NCBI RefSeq assembly: GCF_002095485.1
Contig: NZ_MLFS01000003.1
Location: forward strand, 83,877-147,876
Direction of reading: 5' to 3'
Length of the DNA stretch: 64,000 bases
From: Pantoea wallisii
GTDB lineage: Bacteria > Pseudomonadota > Gammaproteobacteria > Enterobacterales > Enterobacteriaceae
Shown here piece after piece: positions 1 through 9,781 of the stretch. Each line of letters begins with the position of its first letter. The first letter of the stretch is position 1. A program made the position numbers and the translations under genes. The notes under the pieces were generated by a model that saw only the letters and a program-made list of their open reading frames with translations, was not told the DNA's origin and searched no databases.

Positions 1-5
1 CACAT
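1..5 (-). CDS. pqiA: start of pqiA (partial, first bases only)
   Basis: Only the start codon and two further bases lie in the window: an ATG on the minus strand at 5-3, followed by TG. A good Shine-Dalgarno sequence, AGAGGA, sits at 18-13, seven bases upstream. In E. coli uup is followed directly by pqiA, an inner-membrane protein of the paraquat-inducible lipid-transport system whose protein begins Met-Cys, which agrees with ATG-TG here. The call rests on synteny and the ribosome-binding site alone. Confidence 0.4.
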
Positions 6-21
6 GCTGATGTCCTCTGCG

Positions 22-1932
22 TTATGCGCCGTTTTTTAGCGCTTCCAGCTCTTCCCAGCGCTGAAATGCTGTCTCCAGCGCCTTCTCGGTCTCAGCCAGG
101 GCATCCAGTACCGGCTGCGTCTTGTCATGCGGCTGGCTGAAGAAATCCGGATGGCTCATCTGCGCCTGGAGTTCACCAATGCGCGTCTCCAGCTGCTCCA
201 GCTTCTGCGGCAGCTGTTCCAGCTCGCGCGTCAGGTTATAGCTTAGCTTGCCGGCGCTGCGTTTGGCGGACTCGTTTTTCTCAGCCGGTTTTGCCGCCGG
301 CGTTGCCGCTTTCACGGCCGTTTTGGTTTGCTTATAGGCGGCACGCTGCAGCTGCGCATCATGGTACCCGCCGACAAACGCACCGATTTCACCGTTGCCT
401 TCAAAAATCCAGCACTCGGTAACGGTGTTATCGACAAACTGACGATCGTGGCTCACCAGCAGCACGGTGCCCTGATAGCCATCCACCAGCTCCTCCAGCA
501 GCTCCAGCGTCTCCACATCCAGGTCGTTGGTCGGTTCATCAAGAATCAGCAGGTTGCTGGGCTTGAGGAACAGACGCGCCAGCAGCAGGCGGTTACGCTC
601 ACCACCGGACAGCGCACGCACCGGCGTCATGGCGCGTTTGGGATGGAACAGGAAGTCCTGCAGATAGCCCAGCACATGGCGCGGTTTACCGTTGACCATC
701 ACCTCCTGCTTGCCCTCGGCCAGGTTATCCATCACGGTTCTGTCCGGATCGAGCTCGGCGCGGTGCTGGTCAAAGTAAGCGATCTCAAGCTTGGTGCCGC
801 AGTGCACCCGGCCGCTGTCGGCTTTGAGCTGGTCAAGCATCAGGCGCAGCAGCGTGGTTTTCCCGCAGCCGTTCGGGCCGATAAGCGCAATTTTGTCGCC
901 ACGCTGTACCTGGGTGGAGAAATCGTGTACCAGCGTTTTGCCCTCTACGCTGTAGTTCACGTTCTCCAGCTCAAAGACAATTTTGCCGGAGCGCGCCGCT
1001 TCGCCAACCTGCATGTTGGCTTTGCCCATTACGTCACGGCGCTCTGAGCGTTCGCGACGCAGGGCTTTCAGCGCGCGTACGCGCCCTTCATTACGGGTAC
1101 GGCGCGCTTTAATGCCCTGGCGAATCCACACCTCTTCCTGCGCCAGCTTGCGATCGAACTCAGCGTTCTGCATCTCTTCAACCCGCAGCGCCTCCTCTTT
1201 ACCGACGAGGAACTGATCGTAATCACCCGGCCATGACACCAGCTTACCGCGATCCAGATCGACGATACGCGTCGCCATATTGCGGATGAAGGAGCGGTCG
1301 TGCGAGATAAATACAATGCTGCCGGTGAAGGTCTTCAGGAAGGTCTCCAGCCAGTCGATGGTTTCGATATCGAGGTGGTTGGTCGGTTCATCCAGCATCA
1401 GCACGCGCGGGTTACTCACCAGCGCGCGGCCCAGCGCCGCTTTACGCAGCCAGCCGCCGGAGAGCGAAGAGAGCTCGGTATCCGGCGCTAAACCAATCTG
1501 CTGCAGCACATCGTTGATGCGCGAATCAAGCTGCCACAGGTTCTGATGATCCAGAATCGTCTGCAGGCGGCCCATCTCATTCAGGTTCTTTTCACTCGGG
1601 TCTTCCATCACCAGATGCGAGATCGCGTGATAGGCCTTGAGATGTTCAGCCTGCTCGGCAACGCCCTCGGCCACAAAGTCATACACCGAACCGGTAATGT
1701 TGCGCGGCGGGTCCTGCTGCAGGCGGGAGACCACTAAGTCCTGCTCATAAATAATACGGCCATCATCCAGCGGCTGCTCGCCGTTGATGATCTTCATGAG
1801 CGTGGACTTACCGGCACCGTTACGGCCAACCAGACAGACGCGCTCGCCCTCTTCGATATGCAGTTCGGTGTTATCCAACAGCGGCGCATCGCTGAATGAG
1901 AGGTAAGCGCCATGGATACTGATCAGAGACAT
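22..1932 (-). CDS. uup: ABC-F family ATPase Uup
   Basis: 636 aa, a soluble ABC-F protein with two ATP-binding cassettes and no membrane segments. The first cassette has Walker A GRNGAGKS at residues 36-43, signature LSGG at 157-160 and Walker B LMLDEP at 178-183; the second Walker A, GPNGCGKT, is at 352-359. After the second cassette comes an Ala/Lys/Pro-rich linker and a charged C-terminal coiled coil typical of Uup, which binds DNA. Uup is linked to precise excision of transposons, replication-fork maintenance and, as an ABC-F factor, to the ribosome. It starts five bases after the rlmL stop, so the two are co-transcribed. Confidence 0.96.
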   Translation of the reverse strand: MSLISIHGAYLSFSDAPLLDNTELHIEEGERVCLVGRNGAGKSTLMKIINGEQPLDDGRIIYEQDLVVSRLQQDPPRNITGSVYDFVAEGVAEQAEHLKAYHAISHLVMEDPSEKNLNEMGRLQTILDHQNLWQLDSRINDVLQQIGLAPDTELSSLSGGWLRKAALGRALVSNPRVLMLDEPTNHLDIETIDWLETFLKTFTGSIVFISHDRSFIRNMATRIVDLDRGKLVSWPGDYDQFLVGKEEALRVEEMQNAEFDRKLAQEEVWIRQGIKARRTRNEGRVRALKALRRERSERRDVMGKANMQVGEAARSGKIVFELENVNYSVEGKTLVHDFSTQVQRGDKIALIGPNGCGKTTLLRLMLDQLKADSGRVHCGTKLEIAYFDQHRAELDPDRTVMDNLAEGKQEVMVNGKPRHVLGYLQDFLFHPKRAMTPVRALSGGERNRLLLARLFLKPSNLLILDEPTNDLDVETLELLEELVDGYQGTVLLVSHDRQFVDNTVTECWIFEGNGEIGAFVGGYHDAQLQRAAYKQTKTAVKAATPAAKPAEKNESAKRSAGKLSYNLTRELEQLPQKLEQLETRIGELQAQMSHPDFFSQPHDKTQPVLDALAETEKALETAFQRWEELEALKNGA

Positions 1933-1937
1933 AAAAC

Positions 1938-4055
1938 TTATTCCTTACCGGCGTGGCTAACCAGCCAGCAGTTGTGAATTTGACGGTTGCGCGCAAAATC
2001 CTGCGACAGCGTTTTCTGGGTAATTTCCTGCGCCTGCAGACCAAGACGTGCCAGACCGTCCAGATCCATTTTGAAACCGCGCTTGTTGTTAGAGAACATA
2101 ATAGTGCCGCCGCGACGCAGCAGACGTTTCAGATTCTGCATCAGCATCAGATGGTCGCGCTGCACGTCGAAATCGTCTTCCATGCGTTTGGAGTTTGAGA
2201 ATGTCGGCGGATCGATAAAGATTAAGTCGAACTGCTCATCGCTCTCGCGCAGCCAGCTCAGGCAATCTGCCTGCATCAGACGGTGCTGACGGCCGGTCAG
2301 ACCGTTGAGACGCAGGTTACGCTCCGCCCACTCCAGATAGGTACGGGACATATCAACCGTAGTGGTGGATTTGGCGCCGCCCAGCCCGGCGTGCACGCTG
2401 GCGGTGCCGGTGTAGGCAAACAGGTTCAGGAAGTCTTTGCCCTTGCTCATCTGACCCAGCATCTGGCGAGCGATACGGTGATCCAGGAACAGGCCCGTAT
2501 CCAGGTAGTCGGTCAGGTTCACCAGCAGGCGCGCGTTGAACTCCTGCACTTCGAAGAAGTCGCCCTTTTCGCTCAGCTTCTGATACTGGTTTTTACCCTT
2601 CTGCCGCTCGCGCGTTTTCAGCACCAGACGGTTCGCCGGGATCTCCAGCACGCTTAAGGTGGCGCTGATGACATCAAACAGACGCTGGCGAGCTTTACTG
2701 GCGTCGATGGTTTTCGGCGGAGCATACTCCTGAATCACCACCCACTCGCCATAGCGATCGACCGCCACGTTGTACTCCGGCAGGTCGGCATCATACAGGC
2801 GATAGCATTCAATATTTGACTGACGCGCCCACTTCTCCAGCTTTTTAATATTCTTGCGCAGGCGGTTGGCGAAATCTTCGGCGATCTGCGCGCCGCCTTC
2901 TGCGCTGTTTGCTGCCAGCTGATAATTTTTCTGTACGCACTCCAGCGGACCGTTTTTCGCTTTGAACTGGCGCTCCGCACGCAGCTGCAGGCAGCTCAGC
3001 AGCTCTGGCGAAGCGCTGAACAGCGACAGATTCCAGCCACCGAAGTGCTGTTTCATGATGCGGCCCAGCTGGCTGTGGAGCGCAATCAGCGCCGGTTCGC
3101 TCTCCAGACGCTCGCCGTACGGCGGGTTGCTCAGCACCGTACCGGTGATCGCTTCTCCCGCCAGCGGATTTTTCAGCTTCAGCACATCCTGCTGGTTAAA
3201 GGTGAACAGCTCAAACACGCCGGCGCGGCGCGCATTGGCACGCGCCCACTCCAGCACGCGGCCGTCGTTGTCATAGCCGAAGAAGCGCGACGTGGTCGCT
3301 GCCGTGCCGGTGCGCGCACGCTGCAGTGCCTCGCTGCGCACCTCCTGCCACAACGCCGCATCGTGTTTTTTCCAGCGGGTAAAGCCCCAGTGAGAGCGCA
3401 GCAGGCCCGGCGCACGATCGCAGGCGATCAGCGCCGCTTCAATCAGCAGCGTGCCGGAACCACACATTGGATCCACCAGTGGCGTGCCGTTTTGCCAGCC
3501 GGCGCGCATCACAATCGCCGCCGCCAGGTTCTCTTTCAGCGGTGCCTGGCCGGTCTGCTGGCGGTAGCCGCGCTGGTGCAGTGCCGTACCGCTCAGGTCC
3601 AGCGCGATGCTGACGCGATCTTTGTTTAACCAGGCGTTGATACGAATACCCGGCTGCTCACGATCCACGCTCGGCCGCTCCAGGTTCTGGCGGGTAAAGC
3701 TATCAACAATCGCATCTTTAATACGCAGCGCGCCGAACTGGCTGTTACGGATCACCTCATTGGTGCCGCTGAAGTGAATAGCGAAGGTGGTATTGCTGTC
3801 GAACATCTCACTCCACGGGATGCTCTGCGCACCGACATAGAGATCGAGATCGCTCCAGACGCCGAACTCTCCCAGCGGCAGCAAAATACGTGAAGCCAGA
3901 CGGCTCCACAGCAGGCTTTGGTACATAACACGGTCGTCGGCTCGGAAGTGGACGCCGCCCTGCACCACCTGCAAATCCTGCGCACCCAGCGCGTCCAGCT
4001 CAGTTTTTAACAGCTCTTCGAGCCCACGCGCCGTACTGGCAAACAGAGAATTCAT
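1938..4055 (-). CDS. rlmL: bifunctional 23S rRNA methyltransferase RlmKL
   Basis: 705 aa with the start at 4055 (protein [20 protein letters not shown]), which matches the family start and length; an upstream in-frame ATG at 4091 would add 12 unconserved residues. An N-terminal THUMP region is followed by the RlmL methyltransferase module (SAM-binding DPMCGSG near residue 195, catalytic NPPYGER near 308), which makes m2G2445. The C-terminal RlmK module (NLFAYTG, then DPPTFSNS) makes m7G2069. Both act on the 50S peptidyl-transferase region. The stop lies five bases before uup. Confidence 0.96.
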   Translation of the reverse strand: MNSLFASTARGLEELLKTELDALGAQDLQVVQGGVHFRADDRVMYQSLLWSRLASRILLPLGEFGVWSDLDLYVGAQSIPWSEMFDSNTTFAIHFSGTNEVIRNSQFGALRIKDAIVDSFTRQNLERPSVDREQPGIRINAWLNKDRVSIALDLSGTALHQRGYRQQTGQAPLKENLAAAIVMRAGWQNGTPLVDPMCGSGTLLIEAALIACDRAPGLLRSHWGFTRWKKHDAALWQEVRSEALQRARTGTAATTSRFFGYDNDGRVLEWARANARRAGVFELFTFNQQDVLKLKNPLAGEAITGTVLSNPPYGERLESEPALIALHSQLGRIMKQHFGGWNLSLFSASPELLSCLQLRAERQFKAKNGPLECVQKNYQLAANSAEGGAQIAEDFANRLRKNIKKLEKWARQSNIECYRLYDADLPEYNVAVDRYGEWVVIQEYAPPKTIDASKARQRLFDVISATLSVLEIPANRLVLKTRERQKGKNQYQKLSEKGDFFEVQEFNARLLVNLTDYLDTGLFLDHRIARQMLGQMSKGKDFLNLFAYTGTASVHAGLGGAKSTTTVDMSRTYLEWAERNLRLNGLTGRQHRLMQADCLSWLRESDEQFDLIFIDPPTFSNSKRMEDDFDVQRDHLMLMQNLKRLLRRGGTIMFSNNKRGFKMDLDGLARLGLQAQEITQKTLSQDFARNRQIHNCWLVSHAGKE

Positions 4056-4151
4056 ATCGTCACTTTTACTCTTGCTAAAATTGTTGCGCATTATAGCGAA
4101 TCAGCGTCCTATGTCATAAAGTTAGCTTCTTTTTGTCCGCACGGAGTTCCG

Positions 4152-5261
4152 ATGATTACGCTCTCTCGCCTGTTTATTCACCCGGTTAAGTCAATGCGGG
4201 GTTTGCAGTTGTCGCACGCGCAGGTGCAGGAAAGCGGTCTGGCGTTCGATCGCATCTTCATGGTGACCGAGCCGGACGGCACCTTTATCACTGCACGTCA
4301 GTTTCCGGAGATGGTGCGTTTCACGCCCGCGCTGCTGCCGGACGGACTGTTTATTACCGCGCCGGACGGCAGCCAGGCGCTGATCCGTTTTGCCGACTTC
4401 GCGGCGCAGGCCGCGCCCACCGAAGTGTGGGGCAACCACTTTACTGCCCGCATCGCGCCGGACGCGATCAACCGCTGGCTGAGTCAGTTTTTTCCGCGTC
4501 CGGTGCAGCTGCGCTGGGTCGGCGACGAATTAACCCGTCGCGTAAAACGCTTTGACGCGATCCCGCTCAGCTTTGCCGATGGTTTTCCCTATCTGCTGGT
4601 GAACATGGCTTCACTGCAGGATCTGCAGCAGCGCTGCCCGGCCAGCGTGCGCGTTGAGCAGTTCAGGCCCAATCTGATTATCAGCGGCGCCAGCGCCTGG
4701 GAAGAGGACAGCTGGAGACGGGTGAAGATTGGCGAGATTACATTTGAGATGCCGAAGCCGTGCAGCCGCTGCGTATTTACCACGGTGGGCACCGAGAGCG
4801 GCCGTAAACATCCCGACGGCGAACCGCTGGCCACGCTGCAGCGTTTTCGCAGCGCGCAGGACGGTAGCGGCGACATCGATTTTGGTTTAAATCTGATAGC
4901 GCTTAACAGCGGCATTATCCGCGTGGGCGACACGCTGGAGGTGCTTGAGCGCCAGACGCCGCGCGCTTACGGGCCCGGAGAGGTGGTGGAGACGCTGGCG
5001 GTAAAAAACAGCAGCCTGGCAAACGTCACGATTGGCTACCAGGGCACCACCTTTACCGGCGACAACCAGCAGGTCTTACTGGAACAGCTGGAGATGCAGG
5101 GTTTCCGCGTGCCCTACTCATGCCGCGCCGGCATTTGCGGCAGTTGCAGGATGACACTGGTCTCAGGCGAGGTAAAAGCGCTGAAGCAGAGCGCAGTACG
5201 GGATGACGGCACTATTCTCAGCTGCAGCTGTATTCCGGCAGGTGATATTGATTTGGTGTAA
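4152..5261 (+). CDS. ycbX: YcbX, MOSC-domain protein with 2Fe-2S ferredoxin domain
   Basis: 369 aa, the same length as in E. coli. An N-terminal MOSC-associated beta-barrel (about 1-110) and a MOSC domain (about 115-270) bind the molybdenum cofactor. A C-terminal plant-type ferredoxin domain carries Cys324, Cys329 and Cys332 plus Cys358/Cys360 as cluster ligands. In E. coli YcbX reduces N-hydroxylated base analogues such as 6-hydroxylaminopurine, with CysJ as the likely electron donor. GGAG at 4143-4146 sits five bases before the ATG. It is divergent from rlmL and ends three bases from the convergent zapC stop. Confidence 0.95.
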   Translation: MITLSRLFIHPVKSMRGLQLSHAQVQESGLAFDRIFMVTEPDGTFITARQFPEMVRFTPALLPDGLFITAPDGSQALIRFADFAAQAAPTEVWGNHFTARIAPDAINRWLSQFFPRPVQLRWVGDELTRRVKRFDAIPLSFADGFPYLLVNMASLQDLQQRCPASVRVEQFRPNLIISGASAWEEDSWRRVKIGEITFEMPKPCSRCVFTTVGTESGRKHPDGEPLATLQRFRSAQDGSGDIDFGLNLIALNSGIIRVGDTLEVLERQTPRAYGPGEVVETLAVKNSSLANVTIGYQGTTFTGDNQQVLLEQLEMQGFRVPYSCRAGICGSCRMTLVSGEVKALKQSAVRDDGTILSCSCIPAGDIDLV

Positions 5262-5264
5262 GCG

Positions 5265-5807
5265 TTACACTGCCCGGGCATAATGCGCGGGCTGTTCCTG
5301 CTGCTGCGGCTGCAGGCGGTCGTTCATGATCTTGATGGCATCACCAAGCTGCATACCTTTTCCGGCCACCGTCAGTGCATTTTGCGCCAGCAGACAGAGC
5401 GCCGCATTTTCGCCGCTCTCTACCACCAGCAGCTGCGCCTGCTCACCGCTGTCGGCCAGCGTCACGGCAACCATATCACCTGCGGCGGGCTGCCAGCTGC
5501 GGATATAGCGGGTAAAGTGCCAGCTCTTGGGCATCAGTGGTTTCAGAAAGCGGCTGGCAACCAGCGCGTTCAATACCAGCTCCGCTTGCTGATCGCCTTT
5601 TAATCCACTTTGCCGGCAGCGCTCCTCAAAGGAGAAGTAAAGCGCCGCATCGTCAACGCAAAAACCACACTCATTAAAGGCATCCGGCGTCAGCATCTTG
5701 CGCGAGAAACGTGAGCGAAACAGCATGCCGTCGGCCAAATCCAGCATCATGCGGTCATGTTCTGCGTCGAAATACCACCGCCAGTTGTCATCCGGTTTTA
5801 TTTTCAT
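5265..5807 (-). CDS. zapC: cell division protein ZapC
   Basis: 180 aa, the same length as E. coli ZapC. The N-terminus ([14 protein letters not shown]) and the central segment [15 protein letters not shown] are characteristic of the family. ZapC is a small cytoplasmic protein that joins the Z-ring early and promotes lateral bundling of FtsZ filaments by lowering its GTPase activity. No enzyme motif or membrane segment is visible, as expected. It lies downstream of pyrD on the same strand. Confidence 0.95.
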   Translation of the reverse strand: MKIKPDDNWRWYFDAEHDRMMLDLADGMLFRSRFSRKMLTPDAFNECGFCVDDAALYFSFEERCRQSGLKGDQQAELVLNALVASRFLKPLMPKSWHFTRYIRSWQPAAGDMVAVTLADSGEQAQLLVVESGENAALCLLAQNALTVAGKGMQLGDAIKIMNDRLQPQQQEQPAHYARAV

Positions 5808-6005
5808 GATGTGCCCTGTGGTTTATCACTGCGCTAAACCCGTCTGCATTCAGGTCTCATAGAGCCTGACTCTGCTGCGATTGCTTCACGGCAATCCACA
5901 CTATTTCGGGTGTAATGGCGCTTAATTTAAAAATATTCTCTAAGGAAAAGCTGAAAAATACACCAGCAGGACAAAATATAAAGGAGCCGGAGGGATAAAT
6001 AAACC

Positions 6006-6017
6006 CCCCGGCCGGGG
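6006..6017 (-). terminator. GC palindrome downstream of pyrD
   Basis: CCCCGGCCGGGG, 16 bases after the pyrD stop. On the minus strand it is followed by GGTTTATTT, so it could act as a short-stemmed terminator, although the loop is tight and the T-tract is interrupted. The rest of the 225-bp zapC-pyrD spacer (5808-6032) is AT-rich and shows no ORF I would defend. Confidence 0.35.
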
Positions 6018-6032
6018 AAAGTGAGAAATGTC

Positions 6033-7043
6033 TTAGAGGTGAGTCACGATGTCTTTAATTAAACCCGGACCTTTATAAATAAAACCGGAGTATATCTGCA
6101 CCAGCGTGGCGCCCGCCGCCATTTTCTCCCGAGCGGCCACCAGAGAATCAATGCCGCCCACGCCAATAATCGGCAGACGGCCCTGCAGCTCCTGTGCCAG
6201 GCGACGGATCACTTCCGTGCTGCGCGACTGCACCGGGCGGCCACTTAATCCACCCGCCTCTTCGGCATATTTAAGGCCAGTCACCAGCGCACGATCCAGC
6301 GTAGTGTTTGTTGCAATAACACCATCAATCTGATGACGAACTAAACTGTCTGCGACCTGAATCAACTCCTCTTCAGAGAGATCCGGCGCAATCTTTACCG
6401 CAACCGGCACATATTTCAGGTGCGAGGCCTGCAACGCTTTCTGTTTTGCTTTTATCGCTGACAGCAGATCGTCCAGAGCTTCTCCATATTGCAGCGTGCG
6501 TAATCCTGGCGTGTTGGGTGAGGAGATATTGATCGCGATATATCCGGCATGGGCATAGACCTTCTCCATGCAGATCAGATAATCGTCTTTACCCTGTTCA
6601 ACAGGCGTATCTTTATTTTTACCAATATTGATGCCGAGGATACCGTTAAAGCGCGCCTTTTTAACGTTTTCGACCAGATGATCAACACCGTGATTATTAA
6701 ATCCCATGCGATTAATAATGCCTTCCGCCTCCACCAGACGGAACATACGCGGCTTGTCATTACCCGGCTGCGGACGCGGCGTAACCGTACCCACTTCAAC
6801 GAAACCAAACCCCATGGCGCCAAAGGCATCAATACACTCTGCATTCTTATCGAGACCGGCAGCAAGGCCGAGCGCATTCGGGAACGTCAGCCCCATGCAG
6901 GTAACCGGACGGGACGGCAGCGACTGGCGAATCAGCCCTTCCAGCGGTGTGCCGCTGATAAAGCGTAATTGTTGAAAGGTGAGTTCGTGCGCGCGCTCTG
7001 GATCGAGCTTAAACAGCGCCGGCCGGACGATAGGATATAACAT
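6033..7043 (-). CDS. pyrD: dihydroorotate dehydrogenase (quinone), class 2
   Basis: 336 aa, the same length as in E. coli. FMN-dependent oxidation of dihydroorotate to orotate in pyrimidine synthesis, with electrons passed to the membrane quinone pool. The N-terminal helical extension ([20 protein letters not shown]) that attaches class 2 enzymes to the membrane is present. [11 protein letters not shown] carries the class 2 catalytic Ser, and IGVGGIDS and [14 protein letters not shown] form the phosphate-binding end of the barrel. AGGAGAG lies just upstream of the ATG. Confidence 0.97.
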   Translation of the reverse strand: MLYPIVRPALFKLDPERAHELTFQQLRFISGTPLEGLIRQSLPSRPVTCMGLTFPNALGLAAGLDKNAECIDAFGAMGFGFVEVGTVTPRPQPGNDKPRMFRLVEAEGIINRMGFNNHGVDHLVENVKKARFNGILGINIGKNKDTPVEQGKDDYLICMEKVYAHAGYIAINISSPNTPGLRTLQYGEALDDLLSAIKAKQKALQASHLKYVPVAVKIAPDLSEEELIQVADSLVRHQIDGVIATNTTLDRALVTGLKYAEEAGGLSGRPVQSRSTEVIRRLAQELQGRLPIIGVGGIDSLVAAREKMAAGATLVQIYSGFIYKGPGLIKDIVTHL

Positions 7044-7095
7044 GCACTCTCCTGAATGGCGGAAGCTTCGTGAAAGTCGGGTGCACGGGAATTTG

Positions 7096-7125
7096 TGCGC
7101 CAGAATGGTAAGGTGCTCTGGCGCA
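7096..7125. promoter_or_regulatory. inverted repeat upstream of pyrD
   Basis: Perfect 9-bp arms TGCGCCAGA (7096-7104) and TCTGGCGCA (7117-7125) separated by 12 bases, centred about 67 bp upstream of the pyrD start. It does not look like a PurR box. It could be a regulator site or a leader hairpin; nothing here decides between these. Confidence 0.4.
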
Positions 7126-7163
7126 AAAGTAAATTACTCTGGGGTCAGACAATTTGATCGCCG

Positions 7164-8162
7164 TCAGCGACGTGCGGAATAGCGTCCGATCCGGTTCCGG
7201 CAGGCCTGTAAACCGCGCCATACCGTCGGGCAGTACCACAGCAGCTTATGGCGCGCACTGCGCTGCAGCACTTTGCGCACCACCTGATTCACCTGCGGCA
7301 GCCACTCCGGCGGCACCTTCACATGGTTATAGCGGATCTGCGACAGGCAGCCCTGCATCACCGTCTGGTAGTAGTCATCCAGCAGCGCTTCATCCAGCGG
7401 CAGCTGATGGTCACGCAGGAACTGCTCGCTGCTGCCGCGGGCGATAAAGTAGTTTTTTATCCACGAAAAATCGCGCGTGCTCTGCGACAGTGACGTCAGC
7501 ATAAAGCGCTTGTAGTAATAGCTCTGGCTGGTGCAGTAAAAACTCCGCGCCTGCATGTAGAGGGCAAACATGAAAGGCGCATCTTCATGGTTCTGAATCG
7601 GCAGGAACTGCAGCTGAAGCTGATCGATCAGCCGGCGCGAGATAATGCTGCTCCACACCACGCGATGAGCGGACTGATGCTGGATTAGCGTGCGCAGGCT
7701 GGCGCTACCACCCGGCATTAATCCGCTGACGTGGCGCTGATGAATAGACTGATACTGACGCTGCGCGGCGGGCAGATCGAAGAACATTTTCGCGCCAAAG
7801 CAGAACAGATCAAGATCGTCATGGCGCGCCTGCACGCGACGAAAGTCAGCGAACAGATCGGTTGAGACAAAATCGTCTGCATCCATGAAGTAGACAAAAT
7901 CACCGGTCGCCACCGCAAGCCCCTTCATGCGGGCCGCGCTGACGCCGCCGCGCTCACCGCTCAGCAGAGTCACCTGCGGGTGCTGTGCGGCGAAGGCGTT
8001 GAGCCACGCCACGCTGTTATCTTTTGAGCCATCATCAATAATGATGATCTCTTGCGGCGGTGAGGACTGGCGCAGCAGCGAACTCATCGCTTCCGGCAGC
8101 CACGGCGCGCAGTTCCAGTTAGGGATAATGACCGAGACGGTCGGCGTGCGACGGGTTGTCAT
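7164..8162 (-). CDS. family 2 glycosyltransferase (surface polysaccharide type)
   Basis: 332 aa with the start at 8162 (MTTRRTPTVSVIIPNWN), two bases after the upstream flippase gene ends; a longer in-frame ORF would run back over the flippase and is rejected. The GT-A fold signatures are clear: VSVIIPNWN at 9-17, IDDGS at 42-46, the DxD metal/nucleotide-sugar motif DAD at 94-96, and an NHEDAPF catalytic-base region in the middle. No membrane segment is obvious, so it probably works on lipid-linked substrates at the inner face of the membrane. The sugar cannot be predicted. The neighbouring flippase suggests export of a short glycan or repeat unit. Confidence 0.85.
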   Translation of the reverse strand: MTTRRTPTVSVIIPNWNCAPWLPEAMSSLLRQSSPPQEIIIIDDGSKDNSVAWLNAFAAQHPQVTLLSGERGGVSAARMKGLAVATGDFVYFMDADDFVSTDLFADFRRVQARHDDLDLFCFGAKMFFDLPAAQRQYQSIHQRHVSGLMPGGSASLRTLIQHQSAHRVVWSSIISRRLIDQLQLQFLPIQNHEDAPFMFALYMQARSFYCTSQSYYYKRFMLTSLSQSTRDFSWIKNYFIARGSSEQFLRDHQLPLDEALLDDYYQTVMQGCLSQIRYNHVKVPPEWLPQVNQVVRKVLQRSARHKLLWYCPTVWRGLQACRNRIGRYSARR

Positions 8163-8164
8163 GT

Positions 8165-9679
8165 TTATCCTCTCTCTGCTTTCAGTAACGGAGCGCGCAG
8201 GCGTTTCAGGACCAGGCTGTGCAACAGGCAGCACACACCAAGGTTTACAGCGCCAATCAGCCCCAGCCACAGCAGGTTGATCCAGCGGTTTTGATTCCAG
8301 TCAATCGGCAGCAAGGTGCTGAGCCCGGCGATTAGCCCAGACACAGCCCAAATCAGCGCCACATCACGCGTCAGCCAGGTGAAGTGAATGCCTGGTGCGA
8401 AGCGGCGATGCACCAGCCACGCCCAGCCGACCAGATAGAAGATGTTCTGTCCCACCCACAGCCAGCCGGTCCCCAGCGCACCGAAGTGGATGGCACACCA
8501 GATGTTGAGCGGCACCAGCAGCACGGCAAAGCAGGTAAAGCCCTTCATGTGCAGCTTGAGATTGCCGTTGACGTACTGCAGGTGATAGAGCAAACCGCAA
8601 ATAGCCTGGATTCCGCTGCCCAGCGCATAGAGGCTCAGCACAAACGACATCTCATCAACAATCTGGCTTTTTTGCGTCCACGCCCACAGCAGCGGCCCGG
8701 CGTAACAGGCGATGGTAATACTGAGCGGTGCCATAAAGATGGAGACCGCCTGCGTGGTGTAACGGTAGAGCTTCAGTGACTCCGCATCCCCCTCCTGACG
8801 CGTCTTCATGCCGGTCATGCGTGGGACAATCGCCTGCATAATCGGGCTGCTGAGCAGCAGAATACCGGTCGCTGCCGTGGCAACCACAGTAAAGGAGCCG
8901 TATTCACTGAGCGGCAGTGTTTTCGACAGCACCAGGCGGTCGATCTGCGAAATAAAGGTCCAGACGGCGCTGGAGAAAGCGGCGCTTAGCGCGAAACGAA
9001 TAAAGGGTTTCAGCACGCCCTTCAGATCGTCGCGCTTCTCTTTACGTGCCGCCCGTGGCACCAGCTGACAGGATTTCCAGATGCAGCAGGCAGCTTCGGC
9101 AATGGAAACCAGTAGTTGCCAGACAAAGAAGGTCAGCACCGGGTTAGGAAACAGCTGAATCACCAGCACCGCGCCAAAGGTGCGCAGCGTGGTGATGATC
9201 AGGTTGACGCCGTTGAGCCAGACCTGATGTTCAAACCCCACAATCACACTGCGGTAGGGGCTGGTACGCCAGCGGATCGCCGCGGTAATCACCATAATCG
9301 CCACGGCGATCACTACATCCTCTGCCGGCAGATGCCGCGCATCCAGCCAGTGCGTGGCGATCCACGGCGTGGCCAGCCAGCCGAGCACCACCAGCACAAG
9401 GGTGGAGAAGAGGAAGAATTTGGTCAGCGTGGCAAACAGCGCCGGGAACCAGACAAACTCCGCCTGATTCGCCCGGTAGCGTGCCGCTTCGCGCATCAGC
9501 GTCGTGGAGACACCGGCGTCCAGCAGCTGCAGCCAGGTGAGTAATATAGAGAAGAAGCCAACGAGACCGTAAGCTTCCATGCCTAAATGTTGAATATAGA
9601 GCGGTACAACTAAAATACCTGACAGCGTCAGATAGATCTGGCCAACATAGTTGGCAATCGCGTTACGTTTTATGGACAT
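8165..9679 (-). CDS. Wzx-like polysaccharide flippase (MOP superfamily)
   Basis: 504 aa, about 12-14 hydrophobic segments starting with the N-terminal KRNAIANYVGQIYLTLSGILVVPLYI, a typical opening of O-antigen/EPS flippases of the MOP (MATE-like) superfamily. Such proteins move undecaprenyl-pyrophosphate-linked glycans across the inner membrane. Its stop is two bases from the start of the glycosyltransferase, so the two are translationally neighbouring. Neither a Wzy polymerase nor a chain-length regulator occurs nearby, so the glycan may be completed by enzymes encoded elsewhere. Confidence 0.85.
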   Translation of the reverse strand: MSIKRNAIANYVGQIYLTLSGILVVPLYIQHLGMEAYGLVGFFSILLTWLQLLDAGVSTTLMREAARYRANQAEFVWFPALFATLTKFFLFSTLVLVVLGWLATPWIATHWLDARHLPAEDVVIAVAIMVITAAIRWRTSPYRSVIVGFEHQVWLNGVNLIITTLRTFGAVLVIQLFPNPVLTFFVWQLLVSIAEAACCIWKSCQLVPRAARKEKRDDLKGVLKPFIRFALSAAFSSAVWTFISQIDRLVLSKTLPLSEYGSFTVVATAATGILLLSSPIMQAIVPRMTGMKTRQEGDAESLKLYRYTTQAVSIFMAPLSITIACYAGPLLWAWTQKSQIVDEMSFVLSLYALGSGIQAICGLLYHLQYVNGNLKLHMKGFTCFAVLLVPLNIWCAIHFGALGTGWLWVGQNIFYLVGWAWLVHRRFAPGIHFTWLTRDVALIWAVSGLIAGLSTLLPIDWNQNRWINLLWLGLIGAVNLGVCCLLHSLVLKRLRAPLLKAERG

Positions 9680-9696
9680 AAGGGTTCTGGCGTCTG

Positions 9697-9736
9697 GGTA
9701 TTTTTCTCAGTGCGGTAAGCCTGACATAAAAATACC
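9697..9736. repeat. AT-rich inverted repeat upstream of the flippase gene
   Basis: GGTATTTTT (9697-9705) and AAAAATACC (9728-9736) form perfect 9-bp arms around a 22-base loop in the 102-bp gap between the orphan gene and the flippase. It could be a partial terminator or a leader hairpin of the flippase mRNA. Confidence 0.35.
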
Positions 9737-9781
9737 GGAACGCACACGGGAGTAATTCTTAAAATTAACGCTGGCGCTGAG

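Noticed and set aside
7164..8270. Longer version of the glycosyltransferase starting at 8270
   Set aside because: The extra 36 residues run over the flippase 3' end and are unrelated to GT2 proteins; the ATG at 8162 fits the family start.
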